DNA of 64,000 nucleotides from Curtobacterium sp. GC_Cur_3 (GTDB lineage: Bacteria; Actinomycetota; Actinomycetes; Actinomycetales; Microbacteriaceae), in NCBI RefSeq assembly GCF_026544205.1, contig NZ_JALNUI010000010.1, forward strand, positions 58,030 through 122,029. Direction: 5' to 3'. The number at the start of each line of letters is the position of its first letter. Position 1 is the stretch's first letter. The translations under genes and the position numbers were made by a program. Of the stretch, positions 35,260 through 44,590 are shown piece after piece. The notes under the pieces were generated by a model. It had not been told where the DNA came from, did not search any database, and saw only the letters and a program-made list of their open reading frames with translations.

Positions 35260-35414
35260 GCCTGGGCCTTCGGACGCTTCAGGTACGCGACGAGCCCGCC
35301 CTCGGGTCCGGTGACGATCTGGACCAGTTCCCAGCCCTCGTCCCCGTAGTTGTTGAGGATGGCGGTGGTGTTGTGGATCATCAAGGGCGTGGTGAAGTAC
35401 TCCCAGCGAGTCAT
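35256..35414 (-). CDS. Small DUF4177-like protein (52 aa)
   Basis: A 52-residue protein reading MTRWEYFTTPLMIHNTTAIL and then NNYGDEGWELVQIV, ending with a short basic tail. The pattern of a strand, then GDEGWELV, matches small DUF4177 proteins common in actinobacteria. It is supported by its four-base overlap with the RidA gene downstream and by conserved position. It is divergent from the PBP gene 50 bp away. The function is unknown. Confidence 0.8.
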   Translation of the reverse strand: MTRWEYFTTPLMIHNTTAILNNYGDEGWELVQIVTGPEGGLVAYLKRPKAQA

Positions 35415-35451
35415 GCGGTTCCTTGCCAGCCTTTCAGTCGTGGGTGTCGTT

Positions 35452-35457
35452 TAGGCT
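35452..35457 (+). promoter_or_regulatory. Candidate -10 box for leaderless PBP mRNA
   Basis: TAGGCT ends seven bases before the PBP ATG. There is no ribosome-binding sequence, and no well-spaced -35 (the nearest TTGCCA is too far). Confidence 0.35.
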
Positions 35458-35464
35458 GCATCCT

Positions 35465-38029
35465 ATGTCTGCCCAGAAGACGTCTGCATCGCGGACCAAG
35501 CCCGTCTCTGCAGTCGGCGCCTTCATCGGTTTCGCCGGCTTCAGCGTGCTCGCCGGCCTCCTGGTCACCATCGGGGTCACCCCGGCCATCGCGGTCGCCG
35601 GCGTCACGACGACCTCGACGATCGGGGTGTTCGAGTCCCTGCCCGAGTACATCGAGATCGGTGAGCTCCCGCAGCGGAACGAGCTGTACGCGTACGCGAA
35701 CGGCAAGCCGGTCCACCTCGCCTCGGTCTACGACCAGAACCGCGAGGAGCTGAAGTACGACGAGATCAGCGACCAGCTGAAGAACGCCGCGATCGACGGT
35801 GAGGACAAGCGCTTCTACGACCACGGCGGTGTCGACATGACCTCGCTCGTCCGTGCCGGTGTCGGCAGTGTCGCCGGCGGGCTCGGCGAGTCGGGTGGCG
35901 GTTCGACGCTGACGATGCAGCTCGTCCGCAACATCAAGATGCAGCAGGCCCTCGAGCTCCCGACGAAGGAAGAGCGCGAGAAGGCCTACAACGCCGCGGT
36001 CGAGCAGTCGATCTCCCGCAAGCTCGAGGAGATGAAGCTCGCGATCGGGCTGTCCAAGAAGTACTCGCACAACCAGATCCTCACCGCCTACCTCAACATC
36101 GCCTACTTCGGCGACCAGACCTACGGCGTACAGGCCGCGGCGCAGCACTACTTCAACAAGAACGCCACGGACCTCACCCCGCAGGAAGCCGCTTCGATCC
36201 TCGCGATCGTGCAGTCCCCGAACACGCGCAACCTGTCAAGCCCGAAGAACTACGAGGCCAACGTCGCGCGCCGCAACGTCATCCTGAAGTCGATGCTCGC
36301 GCAGAAGCACCTGACCCAGGAGCAGTTCGACGCGGCGATCGCCTCGAAGCCCGCTGACTACGTGCACCTGACCGAACCGACCCAGGGCTGCCAGGCAGCA
36401 GCGGGCAACGGCGCGCAGTTCTTCTGCGACTACGCCGTCAAGGTCGTCAAGGAGATGTCGCAGCTCGGTGGTTCCGAGAAGGACCGTGCCACCGCGTGGC
36501 GCAACGGCGGCTACACGATCCAGACGACGCTGGACATCAACCTGAACGGGCAGCAGAAGGACCTGCTGAACACGTACGACCCGAACACGGAGAGCCGCTT
36601 CGCTCTCGGTTCGACGATGAACTCGATCGAGGCCTCGTCCGGTCGCATCCTGACGATGGCGCAGAACAAGGACTACGACCAGTCCATCCAGTCCCCGCCG
36701 ACGGCGACGTCGCTGAACTACAGCGTCGACAAGAAGTACGGCGAGTCGAGCGGCTTCCAGACGGGGTCGACCTACAAGGTCTTCACGCTGCTCGACTGGC
36801 TGAAGAACGGCCACGGGCTCAACGAGACCGTCAGCGGGACACCGCGCCTGATGTCCTCCGGCTGGACCGAGTGCGGCGCTCCCTACTACGCCGGCGGGTA
36901 CACACCGAAGAACGACAGCCCTGGGGAGAACGGCAACTTCACGGTCGCGCGCGCCACCGCACTGTCGGTGAACGTCGCCTTCCTCAACATGGCGCAGAAG
37001 CTCGACCTCTGCGACATCCGCGACACGGCGAAGTCTCTCGGTGTCCACCGCGCTGACGGCGGTGAGCTGAAGTCGAACCCGACCTCGGTCCTCGGCATCA
37101 ACGAGATCGCCCCGATGACCATGGCCTCCGCGTACGCCACCATCGCGAACGGCGGCACCTACTGCGCCCCGATCGCCATCGACAACATCACGAACGCCGA
37201 GGGCAAGAGCCTCGGCGGGCAGCCCAAGGACTGCAAGCAGGTCCTCGACCCGGGTGTCGCCGCGACCGCGGCCTACGCGATGCAGGGCACCATCAAGTAC
37301 GGCACCGCCGTCGGAGCCCAGACCGCGGACGGCACACCGCTCTTCGCCAAGACGGGCACGACCGACGAGGCCGACCAGATCTGGCTCGTCGGTGGGAGCA
37401 CCTCGGTCACCACCGCGTACTGGCAGGGCAACACGGACGGCGGCAAGACCAACCTCCGCCACTACTACAGCGGCGCGGGCGGCTCCTACGCGAGCTCCCG
37501 GGCAAACGTGTGGCGTCAGGCCATGACGCCGATCAACCAGCTGCACCCGGGTGGGGCGTTCCCGACCCCCTCCCAGACGGCGATCCGCGGCAACAGCATC
37601 GCGCTGCCGAACCTCGCGGGGAAGACGGCCGAGGAGGCCCGCTCCCTCGTGGCGTCGTCCGGCTTCTCGTACGTCGACGGCGGCGTCCAGGCCGGCGGCG
37701 GGACCGCTGGCACCGTGTCGTCCACCTCCCCGACGGCCGGAGCGCTCCTGTCCCGAGGCTCCAGCGTCACGGTGTACACGACCGACGGCTCGCAGGCCAC
37801 CGTGCCCAACGTCGGCAACCGTCCGGTCAACGAGGCCCAGGCGACCCTGAACTCCGCGGGCTTCGGCTCCGTGGCGGTGTCGGACCAGTTCGAGAAGGGC
37901 AACTCGAAGCAGCAGTGCCGCGTGGCAGCGGTCGACCCGGGCGTCGGCACGAACGTCGCGAAGACCACCCCGATCACCCTGAAGCTGTTCGGCGACAAGG
38001 ACGGCAAGCCCGGAAAGAACTGCAAGTGA
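35465..38029 (+). CDS. Bifunctional class A penicillin-binding protein with PASTA domains
   Basis: An 854-residue peptidoglycan glycosyltransferase/transpeptidase. It has a short cytosolic tail, one TM helix (about 19-48), the GT51 domain with catalytic Glu in AAIDGEDKRFYDHGGVD and GGSTLTMQLVRN, then a transpeptidase domain with STYK in TGSTYKVF, SVN in LSVNVAFLN and KTG in AKTGTTDEADQIW. Two C-terminal PASTA domains (about 715-850) start LPNLAGKTAEEAR and VPNVGNRPVNEAQ. It resembles the PonA2 group. The next gene, a metallophosphoesterase, overlaps its stop, an arrangement conserved in actinobacteria. Confidence 0.95.
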   Translation: MSAQKTSASRTKPVSAVGAFIGFAGFSVLAGLLVTIGVTPAIAVAGVTTTSTIGVFESLPEYIEIGELPQRNELYAYANGKPVHLASVYDQNREELKYDEISDQLKNAAIDGEDKRFYDHGGVDMTSLVRAGVGSVAGGLGESGGGSTLTMQLVRNIKMQQALELPTKEEREKAYNAAVEQSISRKLEEMKLAIGLSKKYSHNQILTAYLNIAYFGDQTYGVQAAAQHYFNKNATDLTPQEAASILAIVQSPNTRNLSSPKNYEANVARRNVILKSMLAQKHLTQEQFDAAIASKPADYVHLTEPTQGCQAAAGNGAQFFCDYAVKVVKEMSQLGGSEKDRATAWRNGGYTIQTTLDINLNGQQKDLLNTYDPNTESRFALGSTMNSIEASSGRILTMAQNKDYDQSIQSPPTATSLNYSVDKKYGESSGFQTGSTYKVFTLLDWLKNGHGLNETVSGTPRLMSSGWTECGAPYYAGGYTPKNDSPGENGNFTVARATALSVNVAFLNMAQKLDLCDIRDTAKSLGVHRADGGELKSNPTSVLGINEIAPMTMASAYATIANGGTYCAPIAIDNITNAEGKSLGGQPKDCKQVLDPGVAATAAYAMQGTIKYGTAVGAQTADGTPLFAKTGTTDEADQIWLVGGSTSVTTAYWQGNTDGGKTNLRHYYSGAGGSYASSRANVWRQAMTPINQLHPGGAFPTPSQTAIRGNSIALPNLAGKTAEEARSLVASSGFSYVDGGVQAGGGTAGTVSSTSPTAGALLSRGSSVTVYTTDGSQATVPNVGNRPVNEAQATLNSAGFGSVAVSDQFEKGNSKQQCRVAAVDPGVGTNVAKTTPITLKLFGDKDGKPGKNCK

Positions 38030-38985
38030 CGGCTGCTGGCCGCGCCGGCCTCGGGGTCCTCGCGGCCGGCGCCGTCGTCGGTGCGGGCTCCGCGGCCTGG
38101 GGCGCACTCATCGAGCGGCGGCGGTTCGGCATCCGGTGGGAGACCGTCCCGGTCCTGCCGCCGGGTGCCCGCGACGTCGTCGTCCTGCACCTCTCGGACA
38201 TCCACATGGCCCCGTGGCAGGCGGACAAGCAGCAGTGGCTGCGTGACCTCAGCCTGGTCGAGCCCGACTTCATCGTGAACACCGGCGACAACCTCGGGCA
38301 CGAGACCGCCAACACCGCGGTGGAGTACGCGCTCGAGCCCTTCCGCGGTGTCCCCGGTGCGTTCGTCTACGGGTCGAACGACTTCTTCGGCCCCTCCCCG
38401 CGCAACCCGCTCAAGTACTTCGGCGGCCCGAGCGCGATGCACGCCAAGGCCCGAGCGGTCGACCTCGACATCGAGCGGCAGACGGCGTTCTTCGAGTCGC
38501 TCGGCTGGCTCGACCTGAACGACAGGGCCCGCGCGATCGAGGTCCGCGGCTCACGCTTCGAGCTCTTCGGCACCTCCGACGCCCACCGCGACTGGGACCG
38601 CCTCGACGTCCTCCCGACGAACGTCGACGAGATGCGCGGCGAGGTCCCCTGGTCCGAGGACGAGGACGGCCCCGCTCCGGTCTCGATCGGTGTGACGCAC
38701 GCGCCCTACCGCCGTGTCCTCGACGCCTTCGTCACGCAGGGTGCCGACGTCATCTTCGCCGGGCACACGCACGGCGGACAGGTGGCGGTCCCCGGTGTGG
38801 GCGCGCTCGTCACGAACAGCGACCTCCCCCGCCGGTACGCCAGCGGCCTGCACCAGTGGCAGAACCGGACGCACTGGGCGTGGCTCAACGTCTCCGCCGG
38901 CCTCGGGACGTCGATCTACGCACCCGTGCGCTTCGCCGTCCGCCCCGAAGCCGTCGTGGTCACCCTGACGGCTCGGACCGCCTGA
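38026..38985 (+). CDS. Membrane-anchored metallophosphoesterase
   Basis: A 319-residue calcineurin-like phosphoesterase with one N-terminal hydrophobic segment (about 6-28). Metal sites are in order: LHLSDIHM (Asp, His), NTGDNLG (Asp), YGSNDFF in place of the usual GNHD, GVTHAPY, and FAGHTHGGQ (the GHxH pair). The Ser-Asn-Asp variant is typical of the subfamily next to PonA2-like PBPs. The GTG start overlaps the PBP stop (GTGA), implying co-translation and a role in the envelope. Its substrate is unknown. Confidence 0.9.
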   Translation: MTAAGRAGLGVLAAGAVVGAGSAAWGALIERRRFGIRWETVPVLPPGARDVVVLHLSDIHMAPWQADKQQWLRDLSLVEPDFIVNTGDNLGHETANTAVEYALEPFRGVPGAFVYGSNDFFGPSPRNPLKYFGGPSAMHAKARAVDLDIERQTAFFESLGWLDLNDRARAIEVRGSRFELFGTSDAHRDWDRLDVLPTNVDEMRGEVPWSEDEDGPAPVSIGVTHAPYRRVLDAFVTQGADVIFAGHTHGGQVAVPGVGALVTNSDLPRRYASGLHQWQNRTHWAWLNVSAGLGTSIYAPVRFAVRPEAVVVTLTARTA

Positions 38986-39038
38986 CCGCGACGCGCCCGA
39001 TGGGTCGCCGCGTGGTCGTGAGCACCTCGATCATCCGC

Positions 39039-39044
39039 TAGACT
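39039..39044 (+). promoter_or_regulatory. Candidate -10 box of tRNA-Pro
   Basis: TAGACT lies 34 bases before the tRNA 5' end, with a weak TCGTGA at the -35 position 17 bases upstream. Confidence 0.5.
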
Positions 39045-39078
39045 TCATGGGTCGCTCCGCGGAGCGGCGAACACACCT

Positions 39079-39153
<75 letters not shown>

Positions 39154-39158
39154 ACACG

Positions 39159-39188
39159 AAGGCCCGGGTCCACCAGGACCCGGGCCTT
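39159..39188. terminator. Terminator after tRNA-Pro
   Basis: A perfect 13-bp stem AAGGCCCGGGTCC with loop ACCA, starting seven bases after the tRNA. It is the strongest hairpin in this part of the window. Confidence 0.85.
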
Positions 39189-39284
39189 CTGCATGTGACG
39201 GACGCCGCCGCGGCCTACGTCCTTCGACACATCGGCTCCGCGTCGATCGGGTGAGGGCTGTCGCACCGCTACCGTGATGCGGAC

Positions 39285-40310
39285 ATGGACATCCCCGATC
39301 GCCTCGCCCCCGTCCTGCAGCGGATCGCCGCCACGTCGCCGGAGCTCGGCGATGACCCGGCCCTCGCAGCCAGCCTGGTCGAGAACGTGACGTCGATGCT
39401 CGCCGACGCGCACCGGCACTACGCCGACGGAGACGACGCCTCGATCACGAGTGACCAGCTGCTGGCGGACGAGCACCTGGCGACCGGCGCTCTGCACGCC
39501 GAGCGGATGCAGCACCCGGCCGGCGCGATGCTCGCGGCCGAGGTGCTCTTCGACGAGTACCTGCCGGTGTTCGTCGACGAGGTCGGTGCCGAGACGCCGG
39601 CTGAGCTGCTACGTGCCGCCAGGGCCCTCCACGCGGGCATCTGGCGACGGTTCCCCGCCGGAGCCATCGCGTACACCGAAGCGCTCCGCCAACGCGTCAC
39701 GGCGGCGAACCTGGACTCGCGGGTCCACATCGCCCGCGACCTCCACGACCGCGTCGCCCACGGGATCCTCGCCGGTCTGCAGCGCATCGACCTCGCGCTG
39801 CTCACCGATCCCCCGGCACCCGAACGCACGGCGCAGCTCGAGGCGGCGGCCGCGCAGCTCCGACGTGCCCTCGGCGACGTGCAGAACCTGGCGGTCGCCC
39901 TGCACGCCCGCGTCGGCGACGACCTGCTCGACGCCGCTCTGGCGCGGCACACGGCGGACCTGTTCCCGGACACCGACCACGTCGCGATCGTGTCGCACGG
40001 CACACCGGTCGCGCTCGTGAACTGGCGGGCCGAGGAGTCGCTGACGATCCTGCTCGAGGCACTGACGAACTGGTGGAAGCACGCCGGCGACGCCGCCGTC
40101 CGCGTCGTCTTCACCTGGGCGGAGGACACCATCACGGTCGCGGTGCAGGACGACGGCCCCGGGTTCGACCAGGCAGCGCTCGCCCCGGGTCGGCTCGGGC
40201 AGTCGACGATGCGCGAGCGCGCTGCCCTGATCGGCGCCACCCTCGACGTCGTCAGCGCACCGGGCGCGGGCACGAGGGTGACGCTCGTCGTGCCGACGGG
40301 AGCGCTGTGA
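39285..40310 (+). CDS. Soluble NarL-type sensor histidine kinase
   Basis: A 341-residue kinase without any transmembrane segment. Residues 1-130 form a helical input domain of unknown ligand. The HisKA_3 phosphoacceptor is in HIARDLHDRVAHGILAG, and the HATPase_c domain (about 245-340) has LLEALTNWWKHA, VQDDGPGFD and LGQSTMRERAALIGATL. Its stop overlaps the response regulator start (GTGA), so they are a pair. TACCGT ends nine bases before the ATG and suggests a leaderless start. It must sense a cytosolic signal. Confidence 0.92.
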   Translation: MDIPDRLAPVLQRIAATSPELGDDPALAASLVENVTSMLADAHRHYADGDDASITSDQLLADEHLATGALHAERMQHPAGAMLAAEVLFDEYLPVFVDEVGAETPAELLRAARALHAGIWRRFPAGAIAYTEALRQRVTAANLDSRVHIARDLHDRVAHGILAGLQRIDLALLTDPPAPERTAQLEAAAAQLRRALGDVQNLAVALHARVGDDLLDAALARHTADLFPDTDHVAIVSHGTPVALVNWRAEESLTILLEALTNWWKHAGDAAVRVVFTWAEDTITVAVQDDGPGFDQAALAPGRLGQSTMRERAALIGATLDVVSAPGAGTRVTLVVPTGAL

Positions 40311-40930
40311 GCCCGGTCGTCACGCACGTCGCGATCGTCGACGACCACCGGCTGTTCCGCGAGGGCCTGGCGACGATCCTGGCCTCGGTGCCCACGATCC
40401 GCGTCGTCGCGCACGGCGAGCGGCCGGCCGACGTGCTCGACGGTCCCGAGACCGCCGCGATCGACGTGCTGCTGCTCGACGTCGAGCTCGACGGGCCCCC
40501 GGCGCGCACGACGATCGCGACCGTGCGACGGAACCACCCGCAGATCGCCGTGGTCGTCCTGACGATGCACCGGGACGCGGTCCTGCGGCGGACGCTGCTC
40601 GACGCCGGCGCCGTGGACTTCGTGACGAAGGACACCCCGAGCCGCGAGCTCGTCGAACGGATCGTCCGCGCGAGCACCCGGCCGGACACGCCCGTCACCT
40701 TCCCCGTCGACCTCGTGACGGACGCCCGTGCGGGCTCAGCCCTGAGCGACCGCGAGGTGGAGGTGCTCCGCCTGGTCGCCGCCGCCCGGTCGAACGCCGA
40801 GATCGCCGTCGACCTCGGTCTTGCGGTGGGGACGGTGAAGCGCCACGTCTACAACGTGTTCCGCAAGCTCGACGTGACCAGCCGCGTGGGCGCCGTGGCG
40901 ACGGCCACGCGACTCGGCCTGCTCAGCTGA
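40307..40930 (+). CDS. NarL/LuxR-type response regulator
   Basis: Partner of the soluble kinase, 207 residues. The receiver domain has IVDDHRLFREGL with the acidic pair, DVLLLDVELDG with the phosphoacceptor Asp, and DFVTKDTPSRELV with the conserved Lys. The C-terminal LuxR HTH has LSDREVEVLRLVAAARSNAE and VGTVKRHVYNVFRKL. The GTG overlaps the kinase stop. Targets are not visible nearby. Confidence 0.93.
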   Translation: MSPVVTHVAIVDDHRLFREGLATILASVPTIRVVAHGERPADVLDGPETAAIDVLLLDVELDGPPARTTIATVRRNHPQIAVVVLTMHRDAVLRRTLLDAGAVDFVTKDTPSRELVERIVRASTRPDTPVTFPVDLVTDARAGSALSDREVEVLRLVAAARSNAEIAVDLGLAVGTVKRHVYNVFRKLDVTSRVGAVATATRLGLLS

Positions 40931-40971
40931 GCGGAGCCTCCCGGCAGACGAACGCGACTCGGCCTCGCCCG

Positions 40972-42012
40972 CTAGGCGACCGCGACCGAGCGCCGGACCA
41001 GGCGGCCGGCCTCGTGCAGCGACGCCACGACGTCGAGCGCCTGGTGTCGGTACCGCGCCTGCGCGGCCCCCGGTGCGACGATGACGCCGTTCGCCCCGGT
41101 CGACTCCACCAGCGCGTTGATCTTCTCGGCGACCTGGTCGGCCGTGCCGTACGCCTGACGCTCGGTGCGGGCGGCGATGAACCGGCGCTCGAGGTCGCTG
41201 AACTGGTAGGCGCGGGCCTCTTCCATGGAGACGGGCTCGGGCTTGGTGCCCTGGCGCATCCGGATGAACGAGATCATGCCGGGGGCGGACTGCTCGTCGA
41301 CGACGGCGGGGTCCTCGTCCGTGACGACCTGGACGCCGATGAGCGCGTTCGGCTCCGAGCGGAAGCGGGACGGTCGGAACGAGTCCCGGTAGAGCGCGAG
41401 CGCGGCCTCGGTGTTGTCGGAGGCGAAGTGGTGCGCGAACGCGAACGAGATGCCCAGCGCACCGGCGACCTGGGCGCTGTACCCGGAGGACCCGAGCAGC
41501 CAGAACTCCGGCACGTCACCGTAGCCGGGCACCGCGCGGATGCGGGACAGGGGGTTCTCGGCGTCCATGCCGGTGAAGAAGCCGATCAGGTCGGCCAGGC
41601 GCTCGGGGAAGTCGTCCACGTCGAGGCGGTCGGTGCGGCGGAGCGCGATCGCGGTCGCGCCGTCGGTACCAGGGGCACGCCCGAGGCCGAGGTCGACGCG
41701 GTCGCCGTAGAGCGCCCGGAGCGTGCCGAACTGCTCCGCGACGACGAGCGGCGCGTGGTTCGGGAGCATCACACCACCGGACCCGATGCGGATCGTCTTC
41801 GTGGCGGCGCCCACGGCACTCAGCAGGACGGCGGGGGCCGAGGAGGTGATCCCGGGCATGCCGTGGTGTTCGGCGACCCAGAAGCGCTCGTAGCCGAGGC
41901 CCTCGGCATGCACCGCCATGTCGATGGACCCCTGCAGGGCCTCCGTGTTGGACTGGCCGTACTCGCGGGTCGCCAGGTCGAGGACGGACAGGTGCAGGGA
42001 AGCGTCGCTCAT
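40972..42012 (-). CDS. LLM-class flavin-dependent oxidoreductase
   Basis: A 346-residue bacterial luciferase-like monooxygenase of the F420/FMN TIM-barrel fold. [20 protein letters not shown] and [20 protein letters not shown] are typical of the MsnO8-like subgroup; [15 protein letters not shown] and [25 protein letters not shown] follow. The ATG at 42012 is preferred because it places the first strand correctly. Substrate unknown. It converges with the soluble two-component genes, about 40 bp apart. Confidence 0.9.
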   Translation of the reverse strand: MSDASLHLSVLDLATREYGQSNTEALQGSIDMAVHAEGLGYERFWVAEHHGMPGITSSAPAVLLSAVGAATKTIRIGSGGVMLPNHAPLVVAEQFGTLRALYGDRVDLGLGRAPGTDGATAIALRRTDRLDVDDFPERLADLIGFFTGMDAENPLSRIRAVPGYGDVPEFWLLGSSGYSAQVAGALGISFAFAHHFASDNTEAALALYRDSFRPSRFRSEPNALIGVQVVTDEDPAVVDEQSAPGMISFIRMRQGTKPEPVSMEEARAYQFSDLERRFIAARTERQAYGTADQVAEKINALVESTGANGVIVAPGAAQARYRHQALDVVASLHEAGRLVRRSVAVA

Positions 42013-42071
42013 GCAGGCTGGAACGCGCGCTGCCACGTCGGCATTCCACGCCCAGCGGTCACCGCGTCGGA

Positions 42072-42108
42072 CTGGAGGCTCGGCTCCGGTCCGGCACCGA
42101 GCCTCCAG
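42072..42108. terminator. Hairpin upstream of the luciferase-like gene, downstream of tdk
   Basis: A perfect 12-bp stem, CTGGAGGCTCGG with its complement, and a 13-base loop. Both flanking genes are on the minus strand, so it terminates the tdk transcript. It has the GCCTCC core of the recurring terminator family. Confidence 0.72.
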
Positions 42109-42136
42109 GCCGGCACGTGGTGCGTGGCGCGACCGG

Positions 42137-42769
42137 TCAGCCGAGGTCGCCGTCGAGGCGACCGCCCGACTCCGTGAGGTAGCAGTTGGCGCAGAGGGAC
42201 TCGTACTCGACGTCGACGCCGTCGATGGCCACCTGCGAGCCGTCGAACACGAAGGCGCCGTCGACCTTGCGGGCGTTGAAGACCGCCTTGCGGCCGCAGC
42301 GGCAGATGGTCTTGAGCTCCTCGAGCGAGTGCGCGAGCTCCAGCAGACGTCGGCTGCCCGGGAAGGCCTCGGTGCGGAAGTCGGTGCGGATGCCGTAGGC
42401 GATCACGGGGACGTCGTCGAGCACCGCGATGCGCAGCAGGTCGTCGACCTGGTGGGGCGTCAGGAACTGGGCCTCGTCGACGAGCACGCAGCTCACCGGG
42501 CGGACCATGCCGTCGAGCTCCGCGGCGGCGGGATCGACGGCACCGGCGGCGGCCACGGCGGTGCGGACGTCGTCCTCGGCAGCGAACACGACGTCGACCT
42601 GCCGGGTGACCCCGAGCCGGGAGACGATCTCGCGGTCGCCCTTCGTGTCGACGCCGGGCTTGGCGAGGAGCACCCGCTGGCCGCGTTCCTCGTAGTTGTA
42701 CGCGGCCTGCAGCAGGCCGGTGCTCTTGCCGCTGTTCATGGCCCCGTAGCGGAAGTAGAGCTTGGCCAC
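42137..42769 (-). CDS. tdk: Thymidine kinase
   Basis: Type II thymidine kinase for thymidine salvage, 210 residues. The P-loop is [16 protein letters not shown], the second nucleotide site is [16 protein letters not shown], and a zinc site is formed by CRCG and CANC in the C-terminal third. The lasso-domain segment [11 protein letters not shown] is typical. The GTG start touches the stop of the upstream response regulator gene (one-base overlap), so it is last in the kinase-regulator operon. Confidence 0.94.
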   Translation of the reverse strand: MAKLYFRYGAMNSGKSTGLLQAAYNYEERGQRVLLAKPGVDTKGDREIVSRLGVTRQVDVVFAAEDDVRTAVAAAGAVDPAAAELDGMVRPVSCVLVDEAQFLTPHQVDDLLRIAVLDDVPVIAYGIRTDFRTEAFPGSRRLLELAHSLEELKTICRCGRKAVFNARKVDGAFVFDGSQVAIDGVDVEYESLCANCYLTESGGRLDGDLG

Positions 42770-43470
42770 TAGGAGAGGAAGCCGTCCTCCGCCGCGCGAC
42801 GGATCAGGTCGGACTTCTTCGACGCCGGGCGCCCCACCTTGGCGTACTTCTCGCGCACGCGGCGCAGGTACGTCTTGGCGGTCTCGTACTGCACGTTCAT
42901 CTGCGCGGCGACCTCGTTCGTGGAGTACCCGGAGACGTAGAGCCGCAGGGCCTCTTCTTCACCGTGGCTGAGTTTGGGCCGCTGGTGCGCCGTCGCACCG
43001 GTCGGCAGCGGCCGCCACTCGCGCTGCGGCGGGGTCTCGCGCGCGACGCCCATGACGTCACGGGCGACGTCCATGACCTCGCGCATCGGCAGCGACTTCG
43101 ACAGGAACGCCGAGGCACCGGCGGCGAGGGCACGGTCGCGGGACTCACGGGTGTCGAGGCTCGAGAGCACGACGACCTTCGCGCCGGCGGCACGGCAGGT
43201 GCGCACGCGGGCCTCGATCGAGACGGGTTCCTTGAGCTGGAAGTCGAGGAACACCAGGTCGGTCGGGAAGCTGTCGCTGTGGACCATCTCGAGCCAGGTG
43301 TGCGCGGTGAGGGCGAGGTCGAAGTCGAAGGCGTTGACGGCGATCCAGCTGGAGAGGCTGTCGAGCAGGACCTCGTGGTCGTCGAGGATGGCCAGTCGTA
43401 CACGGCGCGATCCGGGGTTCGGCAGGGCTGGCATGCCCTCCGAGAGCCTGTTCGGGTCAGTGCTGGTCAT
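42769..43470 (-). CDS. LuxR-type response regulator of the membrane kinase system
   Basis: A 233-residue regulator. The receiver has AILDDHEVLLDSL, the phosphoacceptor Asp in LVFLDFQLKEP, and the conserved Lys in AFLSKSLPM. The HTH domain has LSHGEEEALRLYVSGYSTNEVA and TAKTYLRRVREKYAKVGRPA, with an extended Lys/Arg-rich tail unusual for NarL proteins. It overlaps the kinase-like gene by 14 bases and is followed directly by tdk. The last gene of the operon being a metabolic enzyme may be incidental. Confidence 0.9.
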   Translation of the reverse strand: MTSTDPNRLSEGMPALPNPGSRRVRLAILDDHEVLLDSLSSWIAVNAFDFDLALTAHTWLEMVHSDSFPTDLVFLDFQLKEPVSIEARVRTCRAAGAKVVVLSSLDTRESRDRALAAGASAFLSKSLPMREVMDVARDVMGVARETPPQREWRPLPTGATAHQRPKLSHGEEEALRLYVSGYSTNEVAAQMNVQYETAKTYLRRVREKYAKVGRPASKKSDLIRRAAEDGFLS

Positions 43471-44590
43471 AGGAGAACCTTAATGCGAGGGCGGACGGGC
43501 GGACGGCGACGTCGAGGTCCGGGAACGTCACGCGGAGGACGGCGAGGTAGGGGTCGAAGGCACGGTGGATGCCGACGTCGGAGTCGGCCACCACGGCCTC
43601 GAGGGTGACGTCGATGCGGTCGTCCGGACGGCGCGCGACCGTGGCCTGGAAGCCGGCGGGGTCGACGGTCGACGCCCGGAGCACGGCACGCAGGAACGTC
43701 CGGACGACCGTGCGCTGGTCGGCGTCGAGCGCGGCGATGAGCCCGTCGGGGTCGTCGATGGTGGCGGCTGCCCCGCCCTCGGCCCGGACCGCCTGCTGCA
43801 GCCAGGTCCGGTCGGCGTCGGCGACCATCACGCGGCGGATGCCGTCGGCGATCGAGCGTGCTCTGGCCCGGTCGGCGTCGGTGATCGTCTCGCGGGTGCG
43901 GAGCTCGGCGAAGAACGGCGCGACATCCTCCGCGAGGATCGAGGAGCGGTCCTGCTGGACGCTCTCCGCGATGCCGTCACGTTCGGCTCGCTCGACGGAG
44001 TACGACCCCGCGCGGATCTGCACCCGCTCGGCGAGGCCGGCGAACGTCCACGCGAAGACCACGGCCGCCGCGGTCAGCACGAGGGTCGGAGCGGCGGCGA
44101 GGAACGCCGACACCGCGACCGGCACGGCGTGCGGGAAGACGGTCGCGGCGACGCCCCAGGTGACGGCGTCGACGGCGGCGAGCACCACGCCGCCCACGAC
44201 GAGGTCGAGCCACGGGCGGTACGGCGCCACCATCACGATGCCGGTGGCGGTCAGCAGCGACATGAAGTCGTTCAGCGCGTTGCGGTCGGGCCCCCACTGC
44301 GCGGCGACGCTCGCGACGACGGCTGTGCCGAGCAGCGCGACGTGGGCGACGAAGGCCCAACGCGGGAACGGCGCACGGAACGGACTGGACGCGACGATCA
44401 CGACGGCGGTCGACGCCGCGACCAGGAGCACGGCGACGGCGCTGAGGGTGGGGCTGCCGAGGACGTCACGGTCGAAGAGCGACACGAGGATCGCCCAGAC
44501 CACGCCTGCGGCGCCGAGGACGACGGCGAGGGGCCTCGACCCCATCGCGCCGAGCGGGTCGTACTGCTGCGCGGTCCTGGAGCCCTTCAC
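43457..44590 (-). CDS. Degenerate histidine kinase-like membrane protein
   Basis: A 377-residue protein with about six hydrophobic segments in residues 15-190, laid out like the next gene's kinase, and a cytosolic C-terminal part of about 190 residues. That part has a helical region (QQDRSSILAEDVAPFFAEL) where the phosphoacceptor box would be but with no histidine, and lacks the N and G boxes of an ATPase domain. It starts with GTG overlapping the kinase stop, and overlaps the regulator gene. It is probably a kinase partner that cannot phosphorylate, perhaps a dimer subunit or sensor module. I do not recognise the family. Confidence 0.7.
   Translation of the reverse strand: MKGSRTAQQYDPLGAMGSRPLAVVLGAAGVVWAILVSLFDRDVLGSPTLSAVAVLLVAASTAVVIVASSPFRAPFPRWAFVAHVALLGTAVVASVAAQWGPDRNALNDFMSLLTATGIVMVAPYRPWLDLVVGGVVLAAVDAVTWGVAATVFPHAVPVAVSAFLAAAPTLVLTAAAVVFAWTFAGLAERVQIRAGSYSVERAERDGIAESVQQDRSSILAEDVAPFFAELRTRETITDADRARARSIADGIRRVMVADADRTWLQQAVRAEGGAAATIDDPDGLIAALDADQRTVVRTFLRAVLRASTVDPAGFQATVARRPDDRIDVTLEAVVADSDVGIHRAFDPYLAVLRVTFPDLDVAVRPSALALRFSYDQH

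Noticed and set aside
40931..40971. Terminator of the GCCTCC family after the soluble two-component genes
   Set aside because: GGAGCCTCCCGG is present but there is no complementary arm within a reasonable loop, so it is not a hairpin like the others.
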